From NCBI GenBank assembly GCA_000434615.1, contig FR880848.1, positions 111,017 through 175,016 of the forward strand: a DNA stretch of 64,000 bases. Direction: 5' to 3'. Below the pieces are notes generated by a model, which worked only from the letters and a program-made list of their open reading frames with translations, was not told the DNA's origin and made no database searches. This document shows, one piece after another, positions 55,460 to 62,459 of this stretch (positions within the stretch are counted from its first letter, which is position 1; the number at the start of each line of letters is the position of its first letter). The stretch comes from Clostridium sp. CAG:510. Its GTDB lineage: Bacteria > Bacillota > Clostridia > Lachnospirales > Lachnospiraceae. The position numbers were made by a program, and so were the translations under genes.

Positions 55460-56953
55460 TTATTCCTCTGCCCAGAGCAGGGCGCACTTCACGGCTTTCT
55501 TCCATCCTGCAAGCAGCTCGTTTCTCTTTTCCTCTTCCATGACCGGCATAAAGTTCTTGCCGGGTTTGCGGTTTTTCCTGATTTCCTCCAGATCCCGGTA
55601 AAATCCGGTGGCAAGTCCCGCCAGATAAGCGGCACCCAGAGCCGTGGTTTCAATGCAGCCGCCCCGGCATACCCTGGTATGTAAAATATCCGCCTGGAAC
55701 TGCATGAGGAAATCGTTGGCGCTGGCGCCGCCGTCCACCAGTAAGCTTCTTCTCTCAAAGCCCGCATCCTGTTCCATGGCTTTCAGAACATCATGTGCCT
55801 GATAGGCTATGGACTCCAGTGTGGCTCTCACAAAATGCTCCTTTGTGCAGCCTCTGGTGAGTCCTACCATCATGCCTCTGGCATAAGGATTCCAGTAAGG
55901 GGCTCCCATGCCTGCAAATGCCGGTACCAGATACACGCCGCCGGTATCTCCCACTTCCCTTGCCAGGCTTTCCGACTGGGGCGCACTTTCTATCATTTTT
56001 AAGCCGTCCCTAAGCCACTGGATGGCGGCGCCCGCCACAAAGACGCTGCCTTCCAGCGCATAGTCCACATTCTCATCCCTGCCCGCCGCAATGGTGGTAA
56101 GCAGACCGTGTTCGGAGCGGATGGCTTTTTTTCCCGTGTTCATCAGAAGGAAGCAGCCGGTTCCGTAAGTATTCTTCGCTTCTCCCGGTTCAAAGCAGCA
56201 CTGCCCGAACAATGCCGCCTGCTGGTCTCCCGCCGCTCCGGCAATGGGGATTTCCCCACCCAGCACGGTCAGGTCCGTGTAGCCGTAAATGCAGCTGGAT
56301 GGCATTACCTCGGGAAGCATGCTCGCCGGTATACCGAAATAGGATAAAATTTCCTTATCCCACGCAAGCCTGTGAATATCAAACAGCATGGTGCGGGAGG
56401 CATTGGTATAGTCCGTCACGTGCACCCTGCCCTTCGTCAGATTGTAAATCAGCCAGGTGTCCACGGTGCCGAAAAGAAGCTCTCCCTTTGCGGCTCTCTC
56501 TCCTGCGCCTTCTACATTCTGTAAAATCCAGGCAATCTTGGAAGCACTGAAATAGGCATCCGGTATGAGTCCGGTCCGCTCCCTTATTACTTTGTCAAAG
56601 CCCTCCTCCACCAGTGCGTCTATCATGGGCGCCGTCCGGCGGCACTGCCATACAATGGCGGGGTATACGGGCTGACCGGTCTTTTTATCCCAGACAATGG
56701 TGGTTTCTCTCTGATTCGTAATGCCGATGCCGCTGATTTCATCCGGCTTTGCGCCCACCATTGCCATGGCCTCGATTGCCACTGCAAGCTGGGAAGACCA
56801 GATTTCCATGGGGTTATGCTCCACCCAGCCGGACTTCGGATAGCTCTGTTCAAATTCCTTCTGCGCCATGGAGCATATCTGCCCCTCCCTGTCAAACAGG
56901 ATGCAGCGGGAACTGGTGGTTCCCTGGTCCAGTGCCATTACATATTTCTTCAT
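55460..56953 (-). CDS. glpK: GlpK: glycerol kinase
   Basis: A 497-residue FGGY-family kinase of normal length. YVMALDQGTTSSRCILFD is the N-terminal phosphate loop; SGIGITNQRETTIVWD, VWQCRRTAP and the FGGY signature GAAGDQQAALFGQ and RSLLVDGGASANDFLMQFQAD follow. It makes glycerol-3-phosphate from glycerol and ATP. There is no HPr-phosphorylation His that I can place with certainty. Start ATG 56953 after AAGG; an extended -10 promoter candidate lies at 57026-57031. It stands alone without a facilitator gene nearby. Confidence 0.95.
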   Translation of the reverse strand: MKKYVMALDQGTTSSRCILFDREGQICSMAQKEFEQSYPKSGWVEHNPMEIWSSQLAVAIEAMAMVGAKPDEISGIGITNQRETTIVWDKKTGQPVYPAIVWQCRRTAPMIDALVEEGFDKVIRERTGLIPDAYFSASKIAWILQNVEGAGERAAKGELLFGTVDTWLIYNLTKGRVHVTDYTNASRTMLFDIHRLAWDKEILSYFGIPASMLPEVMPSSCIYGYTDLTVLGGEIPIAGAAGDQQAALFGQCCFEPGEAKNTYGTGCFLLMNTGKKAIRSEHGLLTTIAAGRDENVDYALEGSVFVAGAAIQWLRDGLKMIESAPQSESLAREVGDTGGVYLVPAFAGMGAPYWNPYARGMMVGLTRGCTKEHFVRATLESIAYQAHDVLKAMEQDAGFERRSLLVDGGASANDFLMQFQADILHTRVCRGGCIETTALGAAYLAGLATGFYRDLEEIRKNRKPGKNFMPVMEEEKRNELLAGWKKAVKCALLWAEE

Positions 56954-57025
56954 AAAATGCCCTTGCCTTTCCGTAACCTGTAAAATAATCCGGAGCATTC
57001 CGGTTCTTTTTTACTGCATTACTTT

Positions 57026-57031
57026 ATCATA
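57026..57031 (-). promoter_or_regulatory. Extended -10 box before glpK
   Basis: TGGTATGAT on the minus strand, a TGn-extended -10 without a good -35, about 73 bases before the glpK start. Confidence 0.4.
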
Positions 57032-57046
57032 CCACATTCTTTTGTG

Positions 57047-57775
57047 TCATCGTGCAAAATTAAGGAAATATTTAATATTTTTTCCGTCCGGCTCTCCGTC
57101 CCTCGAAAAACCCAGTTTCTCTAACAGCCGGCAGGATGCGGCATTGTCTTTTTGGGTGACCGCCGTAAGCCAGGGCAGGGAAAGCGCCGAGCCGGCGTAT
57201 TCTATAATGGCACCACAGACCTCCTCCGCAATGCCCCTGCTCCGATAGTCCTTTTCTATGACATAACCGAGCTGGGGGCCTTCACCCTCCGCCGGGTCTA
57301 TGCCAGCCCTGCCGATAACCTGTCCGTTTTCCTTATACACCACCGTCCAGATGCCGTATTCATAAAAGGCATACACATTTTCCCGGTACTGCCGCAGATA
57401 CTCTTCCTCCCGCGGCGTTTCGTACAAAGGCTCCATATATGTTTTTACCGCCTTGTCCTCATAGATGCGGTAGAAATCCCCGGCGTCCTCCGGGACACTC
57501 TCCCGTAAGATACACCGCTTCGTTTCCAATATGGTAACGGGCAGCCCCTTCATCCGGCAGAGCACCTGGTCCAGGTACTCTTTGTCCCGCAGGGTGTCTT
57601 TTCCTATGAGATAACGTACTCCGTGGAAGGGTTCCGTTTCGTTTCCGTCCGTTAAAATGCCCAGTACGTTTTCCCCCGCTGCCGCCAGCTTTTCCGCAAG
57701 ACTGCTGTCCTCCGTGGCATACAGCGTGCCGTGGGGCAGCTCTATGGTATGCAAATTTTCCGTTCTCTCCGCCAT
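57047..57775 (-). CDS. GNAT-family N-acetyltransferase
   Basis: A 242-residue protein. The last 160 residues form a RimJ/RimL-like GNAT domain: TKRCILRESVPEDAGDFYRIYED, a strand GIWTVVYKENGQVIGRAGI, and the acetyl-CoA loop YVIEKDYRSRGIAEEVCGAII, ending NAASCRLLEKLGFSRDG. The first 75 residues (LYATEDSSLAEKLAAAGENVLGIL) are an additional domain without a known name, with a Rossmann-like look. The acceptor is unknown. It is divergent from the cyclophilin gene, with 79 bases between them. Confidence 0.87.
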   Translation of the reverse strand: MAERTENLHTIELPHGTLYATEDSSLAEKLAAAGENVLGILTDGNETEPFHGVRYLIGKDTLRDKEYLDQVLCRMKGLPVTILETKRCILRESVPEDAGDFYRIYEDKAVKTYMEPLYETPREEEYLRQYRENVYAFYEYGIWTVVYKENGQVIGRAGIDPAEGEGPQLGYVIEKDYRSRGIAEEVCGAIIEYAGSALSLPWLTAVTQKDNAASCRLLEKLGFSRDGEPDGKNIKYFLNFAR

Positions 57776-57854
57776 GCTTGTTTTTTCCTCTGAAATGCGC
57801 TACTATTGTGTCATATGTATTTTAAATCATTTTAAGTAGGAAAGGAAGTAAATT

Positions 57855-58376
57855 ATGGTCAAGAATCCTATCGTAACCATAACTATGGAAAACGGAGATG
57901 TCATGAAGCTGGAGCTTTACCCCGATGTAGCTCCCATTTCCGTAAACAATTTTATCAGTCTTATCAACAAACATTTTTATGACGGACTTATTTTCCACCG
58001 CGTCATCAACGGCTTTATGCTGCAGGGCGGCGACCCGGAAGGCACCGGATGCGGCGGCCCCGGCTACAGCATCAAGGGTGAATTTTCTTCCAACGGTGTG
58101 GAAAACAACTTAAAGCATACAGAGGGCGTCCTGTCCATGGCAAGAAGCATGCATCCCGACTCCGCAGGCTCCCAGTTCTTTATCATGCACAGGAATGCAC
58201 CCCACTTAGACGGCTCCTATGCCGCTTTCGGAAAAATTATCGAAGGCATGGATGTGGTAAACAAGATTGCCGAAGTACCTACCGACTACAGCGACAGACC
58301 TCTGAAAAAGCAGATGATGAAGACTGTTACCGTAGAAACCTTCGGTGTGGACTATCCCGAACCGGAAAAGATGTAA
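57855..58376 (+). CDS. Cyclophilin-type peptidyl-prolyl isomerase
   Basis: A 173-residue cytoplasmic cyclophilin, no signal peptide. FHRVINGFMLQGGDPEGTGCGGPGYSI holds the catalytic Arg and the substrate pocket, SMARSMHPDSAGSQFFIM and LDGSYAAFGKIIEGMDVV complete the fold. It catalyses proline isomerisation during protein folding. It has its own transcript, ending in the terminator at 58551-58590. Start ATG 57855 after AGGAAAGGAAG. Confidence 0.95.
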   Translation: MVKNPIVTITMENGDVMKLELYPDVAPISVNNFISLINKHFYDGLIFHRVINGFMLQGGDPEGTGCGGPGYSIKGEFSSNGVENNLKHTEGVLSMARSMHPDSAGSQFFIMHRNAPHLDGSYAAFGKIIEGMDVVNKIAEVPTDYSDRPLKKQMMKTVTVETFGVDYPEPEKM

Positions 58377-58550
58377 GAAAATACGGGAGGAGTTTGATGT
58401 TCATATTTTGTTTACAATTCATTCAAGGTTTCTTTACCTCGTAAACATTCTTTAGACACTTTCTTTTTTTATACTAAGTTCATAAGATACAGAGATACAA
58501 ATTCCAAATTGCTTACAAGTTTATTGATATATCAAACTTTTTCATAATAA

Positions 58551-58590
58551 ATGCCAAGTAAATAACCTTTACTTGGCATCCTCCCTTTTT
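58551..58590 (+). terminator. Terminator of the cyclophilin gene
   Basis: A perfect 12-base-pair stem (58551-58562 with 58568-58579), a 5-base loop and CCTCCCTTTTT. Confidence 0.8.
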
Positions 58591-58649
58591 AAGAGTTTTT
58601 GTTCTCCTTTTCATATTTCCCTTTTGTTTCTATTTCTTCCTTTGCATTA

Positions 58650-58687
58650 CCAAAAAATCCTGCCCCTTCTGGGACAGGATTTTTGGT
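58650..58687 (-). terminator. Terminator of fba
   Basis: AAAAATCCTGCCCC pairs with GGGACAGGATTTTT (one mismatch); T runs exist on both sides, so it may act in both directions. Confidence 0.8.
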
Positions 58688-58720
58688 TTGGAAAAATTTA
58701 AAAACTTTAGTAGTTTGTAA

Positions 58721-59590
58721 TTAGTCGTTTGCTTTGCCAACGGAACCGAATAATTCCATTTTTTCCTTAACGGTAGCCTTGATTGCTTCATAGCCGGGAG
58801 CTAAGAGCTTACGAGGGTCAAATCCCTTGCCTTCTAAGTCCTTGCCTGCTTCGATGTACTTACGGGTAGCATCTGCAAATGCAAGCTGGCACTCGGTGTT
58901 TACGTTAATCTTGGAAACACCAAGGGAGATTGCTTTCTTGATCATGTCTGCGGGAATGCCTGTACCACCGTGAAGAACTAAGGGAAGAGTACCGGTCTTT
59001 TCCTGAACTGCTGCAAGGGTTTCAAAAGAAAGTCCCTTCCAGTTTGCGGGATATTTGCCGTGGATGTTGCCGATACCTGCTGCTAAGAAGTCTACGCCAA
59101 GGTCTGCAATCTGCTTGCATTCGTTGGGGTCTGCGCATTCGCCCATACCGATAACGCCGTCTTCTTCACCGCCGATGGAACCAACTTCTGCTTCGATAGA
59201 AAGACCTGCTGCATGAGCATCTGCTACTAACTTCTTGGTCTTTTCGATATTTTCTTCAATGGAGTAGTGGGAACCGTCGAACATGATGGAAGAGAAGCCT
59301 GCTTCGATACACTTATAGCAGCCTTCAAATGAGCCATGGTCTAAGTGAAGTGCTACGGGAACGGTAATGTTCATATCCTGAAGGAGTCCGTTTACCATGC
59401 CAACGATTGCATGATATCCGCCCATGTACTTACCTGCGCCTTCGGACACACCTAAAATAACCGGGGAATTTAATTCCTGAGCGGTGCTTAAAATTGCCTT
59501 TGTCCATTCCAGGTTATTGATATTGAAATGGCCTACTGCATAATGACCTGCTTTTGCTTTGTTAAGCATTTCTGTTGCTGTTACTAACAT
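58721..59590 (-). CDS. fba: Class II fructose-bisphosphate aldolase
   Basis: A 289-residue zinc aldolase of glycolysis, splitting fructose-1,6-bisphosphate. VPVALHLDHGSFEGC holds the catalytic Asp and first zinc His, IEAEVGSIGGEEDG is the E/D stretch, GIGNIHGKYP a zinc His, and LVLHGGTGIP and KINVNTECQLAFA bind the phosphate. The length fits class IIA/B short types. A relative for tagatose-bisphosphate cannot be excluded but HLDHGS with NVNTE is usual for Fba. Start ATG 59590 after AAGGAGG. Single gene. Confidence 0.94.
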   Translation of the reverse strand: MLVTATEMLNKAKAGHYAVGHFNINNLEWTKAILSTAQELNSPVILGVSEGAGKYMGGYHAIVGMVNGLLQDMNITVPVALHLDHGSFEGCYKCIEAGFSSIMFDGSHYSIEENIEKTKKLVADAHAAGLSIEAEVGSIGGEEDGVIGMGECADPNECKQIADLGVDFLAAGIGNIHGKYPANWKGLSFETLAAVQEKTGTLPLVLHGGTGIPADMIKKAISLGVSKINVNTECQLAFADATRKYIEAGKDLEGKGFDPRKLLAPGYEAIKATVKEKMELFGSVGKAND

Positions 59591-59674
59591 TTAAGTTTCC
59601 TCCTTGTTTTTCTTTTGGACTTATTTTACCCTATTTTTCTGAAAAAGGGAATAGTCTTTCTTCTTTTTATCAAA

Positions 59675-60565
59675 TTAAGGAACAATCATGGAAATGGCTT
59701 CCCGTCTGTCCTCAATTTTCACCTCTTTGTGGTTTCCTCCGAACTCCCCGTCCAGTGTCCAGGCGATTTCTTCCTTTGCGATAATGGTGATGTGGGAGGT
59801 CTTGAACCAGTAAATAAATTCGTTGTTGGGATTTCTTTCCACCAGCGCCGTGACTATCCGGTTCATATCCTGCAGATTTTCCGGCTGGCGTACCAGTGTC
59901 ACTTCTAATTTTCCGTCGTTTAACTCCACGTTTTTGCCGGTCAGCTTCTTAAAACCGCCCACGGAAACGGAATTCGTAATCATGCCGTAGATAAATTTAC
60001 CTTCTATAATCTGGTCGTCACATTCAAAGCGCATGTCGTATGCCTTTACAGAGGTGAGGCTCTGCACGCCCTTCAGCACATATGCCATGTGTCCCAGCGC
60101 GTTTTTAAGGCTCTGATCGGTGGCATAGGAAACCTCCGTAAACATGCCGAACGCCGCCACGTACACAAACACCGAGTTATTGAACACACCTATGTCGCAG
60201 GGAAATACCTTGCCCTTTACCGCCACTTCCGCAGAGCGCTTCATGGACTTTGGCAGGCACAGACTGTTGGCAAAATCGTTGGTACTGCCTGCGGGAATAT
60301 AGCCGATTTCAATTCGTCTGTCGCTCTGCACCACACCGGTTACCACTTCGTCCAGCGTGCCGTCCCCACCGCTGCATACAATCCTGTCATAGGAGTCGTC
60401 CCGCTCCCTTGCCTTGTTCAGGGCATCGCCCCTCTTCTGTGTCACATGCACCGTCACTTCGTATCCGTTCTTAATAAAGATGTCCAGAATGCCCAGCAGG
60501 CGTTCCTTAACCTTTCCTTTGCCGGAAAGGGGATTGACAATAAAAAGCATCTTCTTTTTCGACAT
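59675..60565 (-). CDS. Diacylglycerol/lipid kinase (DgkB/YegS family)
   Basis: A 296-residue cytoplasmic lipid kinase. KMLFIVNPLSGKGKVKERL opens the protein, VCSGGDGTLDEVVTGVV is the GGDGT nucleotide motif, IPAGSTNDFANSL the substrate-side motif, and DIGVFNNSVFVYVAAFGMF and VGGFKKLTG lie in the second domain. It phosphorylates diacylglycerol or a related lipid, recycling it to phosphatidic acid. Start ATG 60565 after AAAGGAG at 6 bases. It is 59 bases downstream of the lipoprotein gene. Confidence 0.93.
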   Translation of the reverse strand: MSKKKMLFIVNPLSGKGKVKERLLGILDIFIKNGYEVTVHVTQKRGDALNKARERDDSYDRIVCSGGDGTLDEVVTGVVQSDRRIEIGYIPAGSTNDFANSLCLPKSMKRSAEVAVKGKVFPCDIGVFNNSVFVYVAAFGMFTEVSYATDQSLKNALGHMAYVLKGVQSLTSVKAYDMRFECDDQIIEGKFIYGMITNSVSVGGFKKLTGKNVELNDGKLEVTLVRQPENLQDMNRIVTALVERNPNNEFIYWFKTSHITIIAKEEIAWTLDGEFGGNHKEVKIEDRREAISMIVP

Positions 60566-60624
60566 AGGCTTCTCCTTTTACGAGGTAAAATCTATCGGCT
60601 GTTTGCCGGCACGGTATGCCGCAA

Positions 60625-61242
60625 TCAGTCGGCACTGTCAAGAGCTGCGGAATTGTACTGGATGGAAGTAACGGCATCGTTCTCCACCAGTATGGACAGG
60701 TGCATACCGTCTTTGGTATACACACACATATTGCCGTTCGTTTCATAACCGGTACCGTAGGCATTTTCCATATCCGCCTTTGTCATGCCGATGGAAAGTC
60801 CCTCCGGTGTAGCAATCAGGTCATCCTTTAAGATAATGGAGGAAATCCTGTCATCATCGCCATCCGGATAGGTGTCAATTTCATAATGATTGTAGGTATA
60901 CACTTTGTCAAGTCCCTGGAAGGCGCAGCTTGCCGCTTCAAAATAGCTGACCGGCTCACCCAGCTTTGCAAGAACATCTTCCATTTCCATATCCATCGCC
61001 ATATCCATGCCGTCCGCCGTAAAGACATAACCTTTTAATTCGTCCGCATCATCGGAGTCCCTGCCGGCATCTGCGTCATCTTCTGCATCCGCGTCTTCTG
61101 CATCGCCGTTCTCTTCTTTTTCGTTTTCCGCACCGGTTTCCACGCCGTCTTTCGTAATCACCTTGACGTCATCGTTTCCGCAGGCACAAAGTCCCAGTGC
61201 CAGCATAAGTCCCAGCATCGCCATTGCTAATCTTTTCTTCAT
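60625..61242 (-). CDS. Acidic lipoprotein of unknown function
   Basis: A 205-residue protein with signal peptide and lipobox cysteine (LCAC, C21). Residues about 38-75 are nearly all Glu, Asp, Ala and Gly (EKEENGDAEDADAEDD), a flexible acidic linker. A Met/Asp stretch DGMDMAMDMEMEDVLAKLG follows, and then a domain of about 110 residues with LDKVYTYNHYEIDTYPDGDDDRISSIIL and GLSIGMTKADMENAYG. The end resembles small secreted domains of unknown name in Lachnospiraceae. The neighbours do not explain it. Confidence 0.8.
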   Translation of the reverse strand: MKKRLAMAMLGLMLALGLCACGNDDVKVITKDGVETGAENEKEENGDAEDADAEDDADAGRDSDDADELKGYVFTADGMDMAMDMEMEDVLAKLGEPVSYFEAASCAFQGLDKVYTYNHYEIDTYPDGDDDRISSIILKDDLIATPEGLSIGMTKADMENAYGTGYETNGNMCVYTKDGMHLSILVENDAVTSIQYNSAALDSAD

Positions 61243-61273
61243 AACTATTCCTCATTTCTTTCCCATTTGCATA

Positions 61274-61378
61274 TCATGCGTTCTTTACGGCTGTCCGTCC
61301 GTTTCCTCATCATGCCGTCTCTACGGCTGTCCGTCTGTTTCCTCATCATGCCGTCTCTACGGCTGCCCGTCTGTTTCC
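61274..61378. repeat. 36-bp tandem repeat at the 3' end of the SGNH gene
   Basis: Units start at 61287, 61323 and 61359 with one or two differences, plus a part unit before 61287. The third unit holds the gene's last codons and stop (61357), so copies of the gene end lie in the intergenic space. Confidence 0.85.
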
Positions 61379-62439
61379 GCAAGTGCGGCATACTGGGCAT
61401 CCCGGTCCGCCTCGTAGGTCTGACATTTCTCATCCCACTGCGCCTCTAAGGCGGCATCTCCCCGGCGGCTTTCTATGCCGCACTCTTCGGAAAGAATTCT
61501 GCCGAAGTACCGGGACAGCTTTTCCGCACCGGATAAATTCAGGTGCAGTCCAGCATCATAGGTATCCTCTGTGAAATCCAGTCCGATTTCATCGGTCGCC
61601 TTTAGGAAATTATAATACTTCAAATCATTTTCTTTTGCAAATACTTCTACCTGTTCTTCCCATTCGTCGTACCAGTACGGGTACAGGCTGGGCGCTTTCA
61701 CCAGAATCAGCTCCACACCGTTTTCCTTGCAGAGCTCATTCATTTTTACCAGATAGGACATGGCATTCTCCCCGAAGGTATAATCGCCCAGGGGCTTTCC
61801 TTCCGGCACATTTTCCGCCGGACGCACATCCACGCGCATATAGTAGCCGTTGTGGGTGACCGCATCCTTTTTGACAAGATAGGTAAGGTCATCCTCCGTC
61901 AGGGAAGAATATCTCGAATGATACCGCAGGATGGGAAAAACATATTCGATAAAGTTTTCTTCCGGCAGCATGGAAGCTTCGATGGAATGCACCTTGGACA
62001 TTGACCAGCGCATGCCGTCCAGTGTCATGCGGTTGTACGCCTCCTTCTGGGGCTCGTTGTACTTTAAGGAAAGCACGTTGAATACAATCGCCTTGGGCTT
62101 TTCGTAGCGCAGGGTTTCTTCCATTAAATAATAGGACTGCCAGATAAGCTGCTGGGCGCTTCCGCGGATGTAGCTGTTGATACCGTATTCGTCCCAGAGC
62201 ACCTGCGGACTGATGTTTTCATAGAGCTCGCAGTCCCCAACGAAAATCACATCATGGTCCTTTTCTTCCTGATAGTATTCCGCAATCATGGCGCCCTCTA
62301 CAATGTCATGCATGTATTTGGGCATGAAAAGCTGCTGCAGAAACCACAGGCTTCCGATAATAATCGCCGCGCAAAGGAGGATGCAGCCGACCCGCTTCGC
62401 AGCGGATTTCTTTTTCTTCTTTTCTTGTATTTCTGTCAT
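61357..62439 (-). CDS. SGNH-like membrane-anchored hydrolase/acyltransferase partner (DUF1574-like)
   Basis: About 360 residues. A basic start and one membrane helix (CILLCAAIIIGSLWFLQQLF) anchor an extracytoplasmic SGNH fold. Block I is HDVIFVGDCELYENISPQVLW, where the usual GxS/GDS has Cys (about residue 70); the end has DAGLHLNLSGAEKLSRYF, the Asp and His of the triad. AlgX/DltD-like proteins of this type work with MBOAT enzymes in O-acetylation of polysaccharide, and the MBOAT gene is directly upstream. ATG 62439 after AGGAG is preferred over 62451. The 3' end lies in a 36-base repeat. Confidence 0.82.
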   Translation of the reverse strand: MTEIQEKKKKKSAAKRVGCILLCAAIIIGSLWFLQQLFMPKYMHDIVEGAMIAEYYQEEKDHDVIFVGDCELYENISPQVLWDEYGINSYIRGSAQQLIWQSYYLMEETLRYEKPKAIVFNVLSLKYNEPQKEAYNRMTLDGMRWSMSKVHSIEASMLPEENFIEYVFPILRYHSRYSSLTEDDLTYLVKKDAVTHNGYYMRVDVRPAENVPEGKPLGDYTFGENAMSYLVKMNELCKENGVELILVKAPSLYPYWYDEWEEQVEVFAKENDLKYYNFLKATDEIGLDFTEDTYDAGLHLNLSGAEKLSRYFGRILSEECGIESRRGDAALEAQWDEKCQTYEADRDAQYAALAETDGQP

Positions 62440-62459
62440 GGTTCTCCTCATTCCCCACC

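Larger units (their letters stand above)
58377..58720. other. 344-base intergenic region between cyclophilin and fba genes
   Basis: It contains the terminator of the cyclophilin gene and the terminator of fba. The AT-rich part (58400-58540) shows no clear gene or regulatory RNA. Confidence 0.6.

Noticed and set aside
56986..57003. CCGGA/TCCGG hairpin before glpK considered as an attenuator
   Set aside because: A five-pair stem with no T run or alternative structure is not enough support.
61274..61378. Repeat array considered as CRISPR
   Set aside because: The units are contiguous without unique spacers and part of a gene end; there are no cas genes.
61245..61433. A 62-residue minus-strand frame with repeated RKQTDSRRDGMM units
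   Set aside because: It is the product of the 36-bp tandem array read in another frame over the SGNH gene end; it has no clear ribosome site and no similarity I recognise.
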